Assembly (NCBI GenBank): GCA_947172415.1
Contig: OX359190.1
Location: forward strand, 8,556,001-8,620,000
Direction of reading: 5' to 3'
Source: Chondrosia reniformis
Taxonomy: Eukaryota; Porifera; Demospongiae; Chondrillida; Chondrillidae
Length of the DNA stretch: 64,000 nucleotides
Shown here: piece by piece, positions 41,944 to 54,100 of the stretch
Numbering within the stretch: the stretch's first letter is position 1
Layout: every line of letters starts with the position of its first letter
Made by a program: the position numbers and the translations under genes
The notes under the pieces: generated by a model
Told to the model about the DNA's origin: nothing
Seen by the model: only the letters and a program-made list of their open reading frames with translations
Database searches by the model: none

Positions 41944-42140
41944 AAGACCGAGAAAAAGATAGAGATTCATTAATGAAGGGTGTAATTCCCATAAACACCT
42001 GTCTAGCCTATTAGAAAAGAAGGTAAAGAAAGCTCTTATATCACAAAGCTCTCAATAGATTCAATTTCCTATAGGCCATTTAATTACTCTAGAAAAAATG
42101 TCCGTAGCAGGTGTAGGGAGTAGTATTTTAGAATATCCAT
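41944..42140 (+). repeat. R1 dispersed repeat, copy 6 (diverged)
   Basis: AAAGACCGAGAAAAAGATAG, TTAATGAAGGGTGTAATTCC, CAATAGATTCAATTTCCTAT and TAGCAGGTGTAGG follow the R1 order with many substitutions. Confidence 0.65.
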
Positions 42141-42774
42141 ACATATGTATATCTAAATATCCTTTATACCTTAAACTCCAAAACAGATAGTACAGTATGC
42201 TTTCTAAAGACCACCTCTACATTCTAATAGAGAACTGATACATTCTACATACGTATTTCACTTTAGGAAAACTATTTAACTAATTTTACAATAGTATGTA
42301 CAATTATCAGTCAACAACATTGCTCACGCCAATCTTATACACCTTAATAGGAAAGTGGCATTAGAGGAAGGACTATAGAAGAAATCCTTATTGTATATGA
42401 GGAAGCAGTATACACACTTGATGAGAACCAGAGTTACCCTTGCTACCCAAAACATTCAAGTTTTTACAAAATTAGTAATCTACAAAGAATCTATTTTAGC
42501 AAACAACAAAAATGAGGAACCACAGTCTTCTTTGTTCAGTTAATCAACTTACCAAAAACGGATACACTTGAACTGTACCTATACACAAAGAGAATTGAAC
42601 CATGATACAGTTATGATGCGCCAATTCACAGTTGCTTCACACTCACATAGAAAGCTGATTAGCAAAAGAGCATAATTCTTATTCCCTGACTCAATTCCAG
42701 CTTGCACTGATGCCAAAATGACAGTCACCTACATTTGTATTGATATACATATCATTAGTTGCTAATAAAAGTCC

Positions 42775-42895
42775 CCCAGCCAAGATGAGATTGTGGTCAC
42801 TTGGCTGGTTTGGTGTAGTGCATTCCAGTGCTTATTTACTAATCATCATAGCCTTTGCACAGGCCAAGTGCAATTACCTCCTCATTCACAGTACA
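42775..42895 (+). repeat. R2 dispersed repeat, copy 4 (best copy)
   Basis: GGTCACTTGGCTGGTTTGGT, CATTCCAGTGCTTATTTAC, CATCATAGCCTTTGCACAGG and CCAAGTGCAATTACCTCC. Used here as the R2 reference. Confidence 0.7.
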
Positions 42896-43031
42896 CACAT
42901 TCACACTAAGTACAACTGAATGGCAAATATCAAAAATAATAAAGTAAAAATAAAAAAGAGAAATAAAGGAGTAAATTAAACTGAGCCTGTACAAAGGTTT
43001 TGATGGAAAACAGATTATATTTTCCAATGAT

Positions 43032-43236
43032 CACTGTATAGTTGGAAATTTTGGCAGGGAACTTATTTTGGTTGATTGGTGGTTTTGAGAGCAATCCGTT
43101 AACATTTCAACCGCCTAACTAGACTGAAATGTAGAATAACTGTCTTGTCAGTAAAATTACCCAAGGTAAAATTCGAGAATGCTATTATTGGATCAATCTG
43201 CCAAATGTTCTGCCCAAAATTTCCAACAATACAGTA
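43032..43236. mobile_element. MITE with ~25-bp terminal inverted repeats
   Basis: Left ACTGTATAGTTGGAAATTTT GGCAGG and right CTGCCCAAAATTTCCAACAA TACAGT are near-perfect inverted repeats. The internal AACTGTCTTGTCAGTAAAAT is also found inverted near 16662-16692 in HERC intron 8. No ORF. Confidence 0.75.
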
Positions 43237-43527
43237 TTGCTCTACTATAACAGAGGTTGTGCAATAACTCTGACACTCCAAACAGGAATGGTCACATAAT
43301 AACGACACAGGTTACTTATTGAAACTCACCACGACACACAATGACACCAGAATTGTCACTAGAATAATAACAATTTTCTGTGGGAAGGAAAATTTGTAGT
43401 AAGTGAGGGTTATTGAGACATCTCAGGTGGGCAAAATATTTTGATCTTAACTTGAGGTGTCATCTTTTTAATGTTTAATTTTTATATATACTTAGCATCA
43501 AAAAGATATACACTATTTTTTGTGTGA

Positions 43528-43658
43528 TATTCCCAGAAACAAATGTCTGGTCCAGTGGTGAAGAAGAGAAGCAGAAGGAGAAACTCTTGTATCCTCATCC
43601 AAAGCCTTACCTATAGGTCTTTACTCCAAAGTAGATGTAGCATGTAAGAAAATTGGTG
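43528..43658 (+). repeat. R1 dispersed repeat, copy 7 (partial)
   Basis: ATTCCCAGAAACAAATGTCT, CTCTTGTATCCTCATCCAAA and TAGATGTAGCATGTAAGAAA. The left half is missing. Confidence 0.7.
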
Positions 43659-43734
43659 TGCTAGATTTTTCACGTTCACATTTTGAGCATTCAGTCTATT
43701 TAGTCCCAGATATACGGATATACAGATAATGATA

Positions 43735-43980
43735 TACATGAGGCCCCTAGATTTAGCATAGAGAGCCAAGGATTCACAAAAGATCAAGATAAAGAAAAAG
43801 ACAAAGACTCCCAGGATCACTGATGAAGGGTGGAATTCCCAGAAACAGCTGTCTGACCCAGTGGAGAAGAAGATGTATCTTCATCCAAAGCTCTCTTCAG
43901 GTTTAGTTCCCCTAAAGGCTTTTTTACAGAATAGGCATAGAATGTAGGAAAATGGTGTATTAGATTTTTCATGAAGTGGA
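43735..43980 (+). repeat. R1 dispersed repeat, copy 8
   Basis: Near full-length, directly after copy 7 in the same orientation. It shares the extended left flank AGGCCCCTAGATTTAGCATA with 51044-51312, so that flank is part of the longer element. Confidence 0.8.
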
Positions 43981-43984
43981 AATT

Positions 43985-44915
43985 GGTAGGCATGGTAGAT
44001 TTTAAATATTGCTGTAGCGATTGCAAACACGCGTCTTTGTAGTTCACTTAAGAAGAATGAAATGTTAAGTGGCAAGCCCATAATATGAGGTACATGTGTC
44101 TACTTGTGGTTTGATTATCACTTTGATATACTTATAATATGTGATGAAACAATAAGCGACTTTTGGTTGCTCGTGCCTTTCTGCAAACTGTACACTCACC
44201 AATATCGGATGAGACGCTTTGTCGTAATAGATGGGTTCTGAACCGCCTACATCGCTTGAATCCTTCTTATACAAGGGTTCACTTTCGGCCATTTTTTGGT
44301 GTTACAATAATCGCGCACAATATGCATCGTTACACGTTTCACACATTCATTAAAGTCTTATACAAAAGTTCAAAATCTATGCATGTGTTATAAAGCAAGA
44401 AAATAAATGCTTATAACTCTATCTAACTGGGGCTATAAGTTATTATTTCTTGCCTTCAAAGCCATGAAGCCTCCTGGCTTATGTGTAAATTTCACTAATG
44501 GGACATTTTACTGTGAACTTGTAAAACCTGTTATCTGTTGCAGTTATTACAATATATTATAATTGGTGATATATGCATCCTCAAGTTTAACTTGACATTT
44601 TATTGCAAGTACAATAGTTTGGAACCTGGACTATATACTGCTGTATACATGGAGAGATACATAAAACTCCTCATGTATATAGTTACAGCATCTAATGTCT
44701 CAAAGAAAGATAGGAAATCATTTGAATATACCAAATTATACATCTACAAACAATGCAAAGTTACAACATAATTTGTTTGATAGAGTTAATATTATGCAAT
44801 GTACAAAAAATGATGTACACAGCTGGATTCAAAAATGATCATTAATAGAAATTGATTGGTCTCTAAAAGAAAAAAAAGATAAAAAGGGATATACATACGT
44901 ACCTATAATCTAACG
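43985..44915. other. Intergenic DNA; possible diverged satellite monomer
   Basis: No gene recognised. TTTGTTTGATAGAGTTAATA and TATGCAATGTACA at about 44770-44815 resemble the 24-37 kb satellite monomer. Weak similarity. Confidence 0.25.
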
Positions 44916-44917
44916 CA

Positions 44918-45027
44918 CCATTTTTCAACATGCTACATCTCCTTTAGAATAAAGGCCTATAGGGAACTAAACCTGGTGAGAGCATTGGATAGGATACAAG
45001 AGTCTTCTCCTTCTTCTCCACTGGGCC
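44918..45027 (-). repeat. R1 dispersed repeat, copy 9 (partial)
   Basis: Reverse copy: CACCATTTTTCAACATGCTA, TAAAGGCCTATAGGGAACTA and AGGATACAAGAGTCTTCTCC. Lies just downstream of the coiled-coil gene stop. Confidence 0.7.
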
Positions 45028-45179
45028 AAACATAATATGCATTGGTATATACAGAGAGATTAATCACATTCAACAACAAATGCAATCATTATATATATTT
45101 ACATGATAACCAATCAATATCAAGAGTCCCAACTCTATGTGAGAATATTTGGTAGCATGAAAGATATCATTGGACAATC

Positions 45180-48100
45180 TTACTGAAGTGATTTTAAATC
45201 TTCAATGCTGCTTTCAGATTGGTAGATAATCATGAGGCTGCCTGTGCTGGCTGACCTCACCCTCCCACTTCTCTTCCCTAATCTGTCAATCCTCTCGTGT
45301 TCCTCTTCAGAGTCAAACCAAGTAGAGTCATTCTCAATTACTGAAGGATTCAACTCAGATTGGGTGGGACGAGAGGGAAATCGAAGGTATGGACCAATTG
45401 GTATTCCTTCACTCCGCTGAGTTTCACTGTCCGTGGACCATGTCTGCTTGTGGTATGTTGCAAAAGGTGGAAGCTGATCCTGAAACTTTTGTCTGTGCAT
45501 TGAACATAAAAAATGAAGTGCATAAAATTAGTTTATCAACATCATATTGAAATTTACACATATACGTAAATATCCAGTCAAAAAAAGGAAGAACAAGTAA
45601 TTTAAGTATTCTGAGTTTAAAAACTCGTGGGGCTACCGCACCCCGCACTCAAACTACTTGGCCGCTTCTTTGGGATTTAATATATATATTCTTAATCTTA
45701 ATGATTGAGGACGCTTAGGTGTCCTGAACATTCTAAATAATGACAAAAAAGCTTCGTAACTAAAGCTTCCTGAACGCTGCCGCTCATGGGGCTGTCCCCA
45801 CACTCAAATTACTTAGCCACTTTATTGAACTTATATATTGTGGTAATCTAAACGATAGGTCCCTATAAAGCACTACACAAAAATGTACACTTTACACTGG
45901 TTCTCACTTAAACGATCTTCTGATAGTGTGAGTTCTAGAGCTCCCTGCAAGGTCCTCGACTGATCGACTTATGTGGTGACGAGGTTTCTGGGGGTACGTA
46001 TTCTCTTCATCGCTACTCAATTCAGGAGAGATAGTCTTGAATGACTTCCCTGTAGCTGATGCATACATAGTGCATATAAAGTGAACGGAGGCATGAATGT
46101 ACATAATTCTAATTGTGATAGAAATAATCATAGGGAGATATTACACCTGACCAACCAAGTGACCAAAGTCTGATCTTGGTTGGGAGACTGAAGTCCTATT
46201 GATTGGCAACCAGTGATTATTGCTATCACATCATAGTTTTTTTACAATTCTAACTGTATGTCATATGGAACAGAATGAAATTAAAATATGCAATAGTCTC
46301 AGTGGTTATCAGTACTGATTTGGTAGCTTGTGAAAACATAATTTTACTGCACTGAAGCAGAAATGGTAGTGCTCTAGTATAGAATGTTTGAAACTGTTTG
46401 TTTAACTATAAGATGAGGTTCTATTGACAATACATGAGCAATCAAGGGAAATCAAACCACAAACAATCACAGACAAGCATTAAGTAGGTAAAAATAATTT
46501 TAGCTGGGAATTGACCCAAAGAAAGATGGTCTCAACCATCAGCGACTTGTGTTACACCAAGCATTACAAAATTCATCTCTCATTGACAAGCTCATTCTCA
46601 CCAGTAAAAGGAAAAGGAACGTCTGACAAGTGCTGTTCAGAAATAATTGAGTTTGGACTGCTTTCTCCTCCATGACTTGCAAAGGACTGATTCCTCTCAA
46701 CTTGAGTATTGTGAGTGTCGTCATTGGGGCTGGCCATGACACCACTTTCCACAGAAGATATGCTCTCTTGTTTCTGAACACCACTCTTGACTTTACCATT
46801 CTGATTACCAGAAGAGAACGGCAAATCCTTGCGTTTTGAATTATTCAACTTATTGCTTCCTCTTAAGCCAGCACTAGCCCTCCAGGGGGTGGGGTGGGGG
46901 AGGGTTTGCCACTTTTTAGCATCAACACGCTCTCCACGTTTAAGGGAACTCCCCTTAGCAGTTGCTGGCCTATTAAAACTGATGGCAGATTGTGCTCCAC
47001 TTGCCTGTCTAGAATCATGTGAACTAACTGGTGAATGAGGACGATATACTCCCAAGAACCTTTCATTCATATCCTGTACTCCATTATGCATGCAAAGATA
47101 TAAAAATACGTAATGTAGATACAGTAGTTAAATATCCTGTACTCCATTATGCATGCAAGGAAATAAAAATACGTATTGTAGATACAGTAGTTAAATATCC
47201 TGTACTCCATTATGCATGCAAGGAAATAAAAATACGTACTGCAGATACAGTAGTTAAATTAAGCCAAAAAGTTATATGTAGTTGAGAGATTAAAGTATCA
47301 CTACGTACATGTATGTAGAAAGGTATTATACAGTACATCCTATATGCATGGATATGCACACTACGCTTTATATAAAACCAATACATACTCTAGTACATTA
47401 TCAAACATTAAACGTATACGTACAAATGTACTGTGCTGTATACAATCGACAGTCAAATGAGTGCATATATGTAACAGGGCTGTACCAGTATCAGAGACAT
47501 GGTCAGGAAATAAGCTTATTGTGCAATGCAACTAAATAATCCTAGTCTGGAAAAAGGGGAATTTTAATGATGACGAAATCCTAGTCCCTAAAATCTAGCT
47601 AATAAGTGGAGAATGTTTTTTAAGAGTAAACCTTTCAAAAAACATTTGACAGACTATCCAAGATTGAAATGGAATTACTAAGAGCTAATTCTTACATTTG
47701 ACAGACTATCCAAGATTGAAATGGAATTACTAAGAGCTAATTCTTACATTTGACAGACTATTCAAGATTGAAATGGAATTACTAAGAGCTAATTCTTACA
47801 TTTGACAGACTATCCAAGATTGAAATGGAATTACTAAGAGCTAATTCTTACATTTGACAGACTATCCACACTCTTTGGTCGACTGATAAGATGAGGTGGC
47901 GAGTCTGAAGATTCAGAGGTATCCATGGTAACACCAACTGACGGTTGAGTGAGCTCAGCTGTTGTACTACCATCACCACTTTCAACAGTCTCCAAAAAGT
48001 TGGTTTCACTGTAATCTGGTCTCAAGGGTGTTATAGGTGTAAAGAATTCTCTACTTGCCAGGAAGCTATCGTGACTAGCAACTCTTCTATGGCGGCCAAT

Positions 48101-51100
48101 AGTCTTGAGTTGCTGGACATACGACACATCTTCATGAATTTCTTGTTCTCTCTTGTGATGGAGGAGTCCCCGATGGTGTGCACCAAAATCAGTTTGGATG
48201 GATGGGCCAAGCGGAATCTTACTAACTTCCACTGAAACAGAAAAGTCAAAGTATGGAGAGAAATACGGCTGGCTGGCTGGTTGATTGGTGGGTGCATGGA
48301 TGGCTGGTTGGTTGGTGAGTGTGTGGATGGTTGGTTGGTGAGTGTGTGGATGGCTGGTTGGTGAGTGTGCGGATGGTTTATTGGTGAGTGTGCGGATGGT
48401 TTATTGGTGAGTGTGCGGATGGTTTATTGGTGAGTGTGTGGATGGTTGATTGTTGGTTGATGTAGACATACATTCTTCTGATTTTTCTAGATCCACGTAT
48501 TCAGCATCTCCATCAGTCTTAGGAAGCATAATTGTGAACGCAGCTCTAATGAGAGATGATTAAACAATCGCATAAGACACAACTTATAATAAAATTTCAC
48601 ATATGTACGTAGCCTAAACTTTAGGCAGAAAATCTATTAAGTCACTTGGCTGTTTAGAGAACAAACAGCCAATGTACTGTACGTATGAACTCCCATACTG
48701 TTAGGATATCTATTGAACCTGATTCCCTACTGTGAATAATCCTTTAACTTGAATACATATCAGCTTAGTTTTTCCACAACTTATATGTTGTTGCTAGGTA
48801 CCTAGAATACGGCTAAAGGCTTTCCCAGTTAAAACAAGATGGCTGAATATTTGACTACCATGTACATGAACAGACTAACATACCTGCAAGCACTGTTGCT
48901 ACGAAATCTGTTGTACGGCTGCTGTCTAGGTCCATCAGCACTCTGTGGTCGGTTTGTATGCACACGTAGACCCTTCTGATGGTACTCTTCATTTGTGGAC
49001 AGATTGAGGTTGGGCGGGGACAGGAGGGTGTGGTGAGGTTCCTCCCTCTGGTTAGCTGATTTTCCACCCTGCAGCTCCCGATTAAACTCCAGTAAATTGA
49101 TTGTTGTGTCTCTGCTAGCAAGTTGACGCTCCAGATCATTAATCATTGTGTCCTTTTCCTTCATACTGAGTTTCAGAGCTGAAATCTAAACACACAGTAG
49201 AATTCACCTATTACGTACATTTCTTAAGACATATTAACACCAGAAATATGTCTCCTCTAAGTTTCTGTAGGTGATATGTTGATCTTGTAATATGTGACAA
49301 GATTTTGCTGAAAGGGATCTTCAAAAGTACTTTGAAGGAGTCTTATCATCCAAAAATCTTTTAAACTATTGGAGCCATGGAAATAGTAAGAACCCTTAGT
49401 TTAAAGTATCGATAAGAGATAAGAAAGTGTTTACTACTGCTTAATTGACTTCCTGTGGTTTCCTAATTAACAGGTTCGTACATAAGCATGTCCATGTACA
49501 ACTTCAGCTACAATTGTACGTATGTGTGAGTTTTATTTATGTGAATTATGCAAATTTCTATCGCACTAGATTAGTAAATAAACAATGCATAAATTTGTTT
49601 AGTGGCCAAAATTGCATAAATTTCTCACATGCATGTACGTACCTTTACAGTATTACATATAGCAGTACAGGACAATAACATTATATACGTATCAAAATGC
49701 CATTTCAGTTAATTTCCATATGTATGCTCATGCTAAATCCTTTAGAAGAAATATTAAAATACACACAGTCATCAGCGGAGGGACATAACTCTGGTTAAAG
49801 TAGAATAATTATGGCTTAAGGAGCTTTACCTCCTGCTGGGCATCCTCAAGCTTTTCAGTGTCACAAAGATTCATTCTCATGTCTTGAATTTCTCTCATTA
49901 GTTCAGGAAGTTCCTCCACTGGATACGTACGTAAAGAAAATGACAGTCTATGAGTCCCATAAATATTCCAACACACCATCTTTCAACATGCTATTTTGGA
50001 GTAAAAGGCTTATAGGAAACTACACCTAGTCTGGTGAGAGCTTGCAATAAGGATACAGGAGTTTTCTCCTCCTTCTTTTGCTCCACTGGGCCAGACAGCC
50101 GTTTCTGGGAATACCACCCTCAGTGACCCTGGGCATCTTTGTTTTGGTCTTTTGTGAGTCCCATAAAATTCTAGCTTGGTAGATTCTTGGATGAATGGGA
50201 CATTATACGTACGTAGATACAGACATGTGAAATGGAAGTGATGGTGAAACCACATGTAATGACAGAAAAACATCATGAGGCCTTGTATGCAGATCAACCA
50301 TATTTATTTAGATGATCCATAACTATAGGAAAACAAAACATTGACTATCAAAAATCTGTCTCACATTTTGCTCTCTGATCGGCCAACTGAAAGTTCATTT
50401 GCCTCAGGAAACGAATACTACTCAGATATCTAGTAAACAGGGAAAAAAGTATAAATAATTTCAGTTTAAAATGAATGTGGGCTGCCCCATGAAATCAGCA
50501 TCAAATATGCATATAGTACTTTGTTTGTATTGTGTATAAGTTACACACAAGAAATAAAACATCAATCTGATTCCAGGGATTTCCTCTACCTGCATCTCAT
50601 TTATCTCTCAGATGGTTCATCTTTTACTGGGTCACTGAACAAGACCCTCAGGATGGAAACATCTAAGGACCTCTCTAAAACCAAACTGTGTCTTTAGATG
50701 CTCCCAAGATGAAAGATGAACCATGCTCACATAAACATTTATTAGTTTACAAAAGAGAGCATTCAACTCACAGCTAAAACCTTACCTATCTATAGTTGAC
50801 TTCAGTAGCCTCTCATTTTCATGACTTTTCTGTTCCATTGCACTTTTCTCCCTCTGCACAGTGTCAGAATAGTGCTGCAACTGGCTCAATTTGAATGAGA
50901 GCTCTCCAATGATCTGACGCAATCTGCTTACATCAGTGTTGGATAGAGTACCACCACTTCCAGTCTTAGCAACAGCTAATCCTACATTATAAGTACAAAC
51001 AGAAAATACATGGCAGACATGAATCTCTTCATGAGACATACATAGATAGGCCCCTAGATTTAGCATAGAGAGCCAAGGATTCACAGAAGATCAAGATAAA

Positions 51101-54100
51101 GAAAAAGACAAAGACTCCCAGGATCACTGATGAAGGGTGGAATTCCCAGAAACAGCTGTCTGACCCAGTGGAGAAGAAGATGAAAGAAGGGAAAAGAAGG
51201 AAGAAAAGACTCCTGTATCTTCATCCAAAGCTCTCTTCAGGTTTAGTTCCCCTATAGGCTCTTTTACAGAATAGGCATAACATGTAGGAAAATGGTATCT
51301 TAGATTTTTCATAGATATTTGGCAAATTTCTGAGAGAAACATCATTGGTAAAAATAATCCTAAATCAAGATTAACTGCAAATACAGTACGTAGCATCCAA
51401 GCATTTTTCAATGCACTCTACAGTGTATGGAGTATGTAAAGTGAGCCTTTGAACTCACATTGTATATACGTATACTAGGGAGGGAGAAAACTTTACAAAA
51501 GTGCTAAACATGGCCCGAAATCTCTGCTTGAAGTATTTACCATTTACACTGCTGAAATCATTGATTATTAAATACACACACTACAGCTGCCTGGCATACT
51601 GAGAATATCTTATATATCTAGAAACATTATTGGTAAAAATAAAAATCAAGATTAACCATAAATAGAGTACGTAGCATCCCTAGTATACGTATATAAAATG
51701 TGACTTCTTTAAAGCCTTACACATACAGTACGTTACCACTAACCTGGTACCAGGGTGGTCTGTGAAGTCAAGAAGGCGTCACCCTCTTCATCTTGCTCGC
51801 TGTAGCTGGCAGAGGTCAACATGGTCGAGCTAATTGATGACCCAACGCTGACGTGAGCTTGAAAGTTGTGATCCTTGAGCCTGTCAAGAAGACAAGACAT
51901 ACATAATTGTGTGTTTTAAACAAAAATGTTGTTTACAATTATCTCTATATACGTACAATCTCCATATACGTAGACCCACTAAGATCTCCATATAGACCCT
52001 CTAAGATCTCCATATAGACCCTCTAAGATCTCCATATAGACCCTCTAAGATCTCCATATAGACCCACTAAGATCTCCATATAGACCCACTAAGATCTCCA
52101 TATAGACCCTCTAAGATCTCCATATAGACCCACTAAGATCTCCATATAGACCCACTAAGATCTCCATATAGACCCACTAAGATCTCTATATAGACCCACT
52201 AAGATCTCCATATAGACCCACTAAGATCTCCATATAGACCCACTAAGATCTCTATATAGACCCACTAAGATCTCCATATAGACCCACTAAGATCTCCATA
52301 TAGACCCACTAAGATCTCCATATAGACCCACTAAGATCTCCATATAGACCCACTAAGATCTCCATATAGACCCTCTAAGATCTCTATATAGACCCACTAA
52401 GATCTCCATATAGACCCTCTAAGATCTCTATATAGACCCACTAAGATCTCCATATAGACCCTCTAAGATCTCCATATAGACCCACTAAGATCTCCATATA
52501 GACCCACTAAGATCTCTATATAGACCCTATAAGATCTCCATATAGACCCTCTAAGATCTCCATATAGACCCTCTAAGATCTCCATATAGACCCTCTAAGA
52601 TCTCCATATAGACCCTCTAAGATCTCCATATAGACCCACTAAGATCTCCATATAGACCCTATAAGATCTCCATATAGACCCTATAAGATCTCCATATAGA
52701 CCCACTAAGATCTCCATATAGACCCTCTAAGATCTCCATATAGACCCACTAAGATCTTCTATACATGTGTATGTACGTATGTAGGTGTATGCCGATAAGG
52801 TACACAGGATGTTGCTAAGATAACAAATTAAAAATTATTGCCAAGGATAATCATGGGTACTTACTTTGCTAATTCAGCATTTTTCAGATCCATTTCTTCA
52901 TGCAGGGTCCTCAGCAGACTGTCCTTCATGGTCAAACTTCCTTGGAGGTCAATAATCTTAGCTTTCAGTTCAGTAACCTCCTGCAGGGTCAAATTATGGG
53001 ATAGTCAAATCATTCCCAGTCTGACTAGGAAACCGTTTGATGCATGCCATGAGGGTCTGACTGGTAGATACTCAAAAGTCAGATGGTGAGGGTATGATTA
53101 AAGGTCAGATTGGTGAGGGTATGATTAAAGGTCAGATTGGTGAGGGTATGATTAAAGGTCAGATTGGTGAGGGTATGGTTGATTAAAGGTCAGATTGGTA
53201 TGATTCAAGAATATAAAGGTCATATTAGTGAATTAAGGCTTTAATTATTCCTACAAATGCAGGCAAGAGACTTGTGGTTAAGGGTATCACGTTGGAAAGA
53301 AAACACTCTAGCTAAATATCAAATGTCTCAGCCTACTTTGGACATCATCAGGTCTCTATCTCTCAATTCCCTCAGTTCTGCGGATGCTTCTTCTAAAATC
53401 TCATCCCTAGCAATAATACTTTCTTGCAAAGCTAGAATCTTCTCCTGGACCTCTGCAAAATTGTCAATGTTCAAACCCAACTCATTGAAGAACTGAGTTA
53501 AAGACAATCTCTGCTCATTGACTGAACTCTCTCTTTTCAAAGATTGATTATCATCCAGAAACTGGCCAGCCTTGTCCTTTAGGTCTGAAGGGAAGGCAGC
53601 CATGATATCAGCAAGGTTTGAACTATTTCTCACAGAACTGGACCCATCATTGATATTTTCGGTTTCCTTGGAAATACTGGTCCCAGAGGGGGAGGCCCCT
53701 TCTCCGGATTGCATTTTGGCCCGAATGGAGTTCTGCTCTCTCCTGATTCTCAGCTCATTCTCCTTCTCGTGAATGGACTGCCGAAAAGATTGCCTAGGTC
53801 CATGCAGTCGGGGACGCAACACAACAGTACTATGATCTGCCAGCTGTTCTTCCCCGGGAGCGGCCATTTTGGAACTCTGTTGCTCTTGTACATCTGAAGG
53901 CAATAACAATATATACATATTACACATGGAATTAATATTGGTACTCATGGCAGTGTCTGTCAATAATATTAAATCACTTAGTAAATTGTGCTCCATATTT
54001 TCAACTATTAGGATTGTTTTATAATCCCTTTAACTTATTAGTGAAACTATGCTGACCGCTGTACTTCCTACTGAAATACTTCAGTGGTGATGAAGTTTGC

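Noticed and set aside
51968..52757. Regular short repeats resembling a CRISPR array
   Set aside because: 22-bp units are contiguous with no spacers, in an intron of an animal gene; no cas genes.
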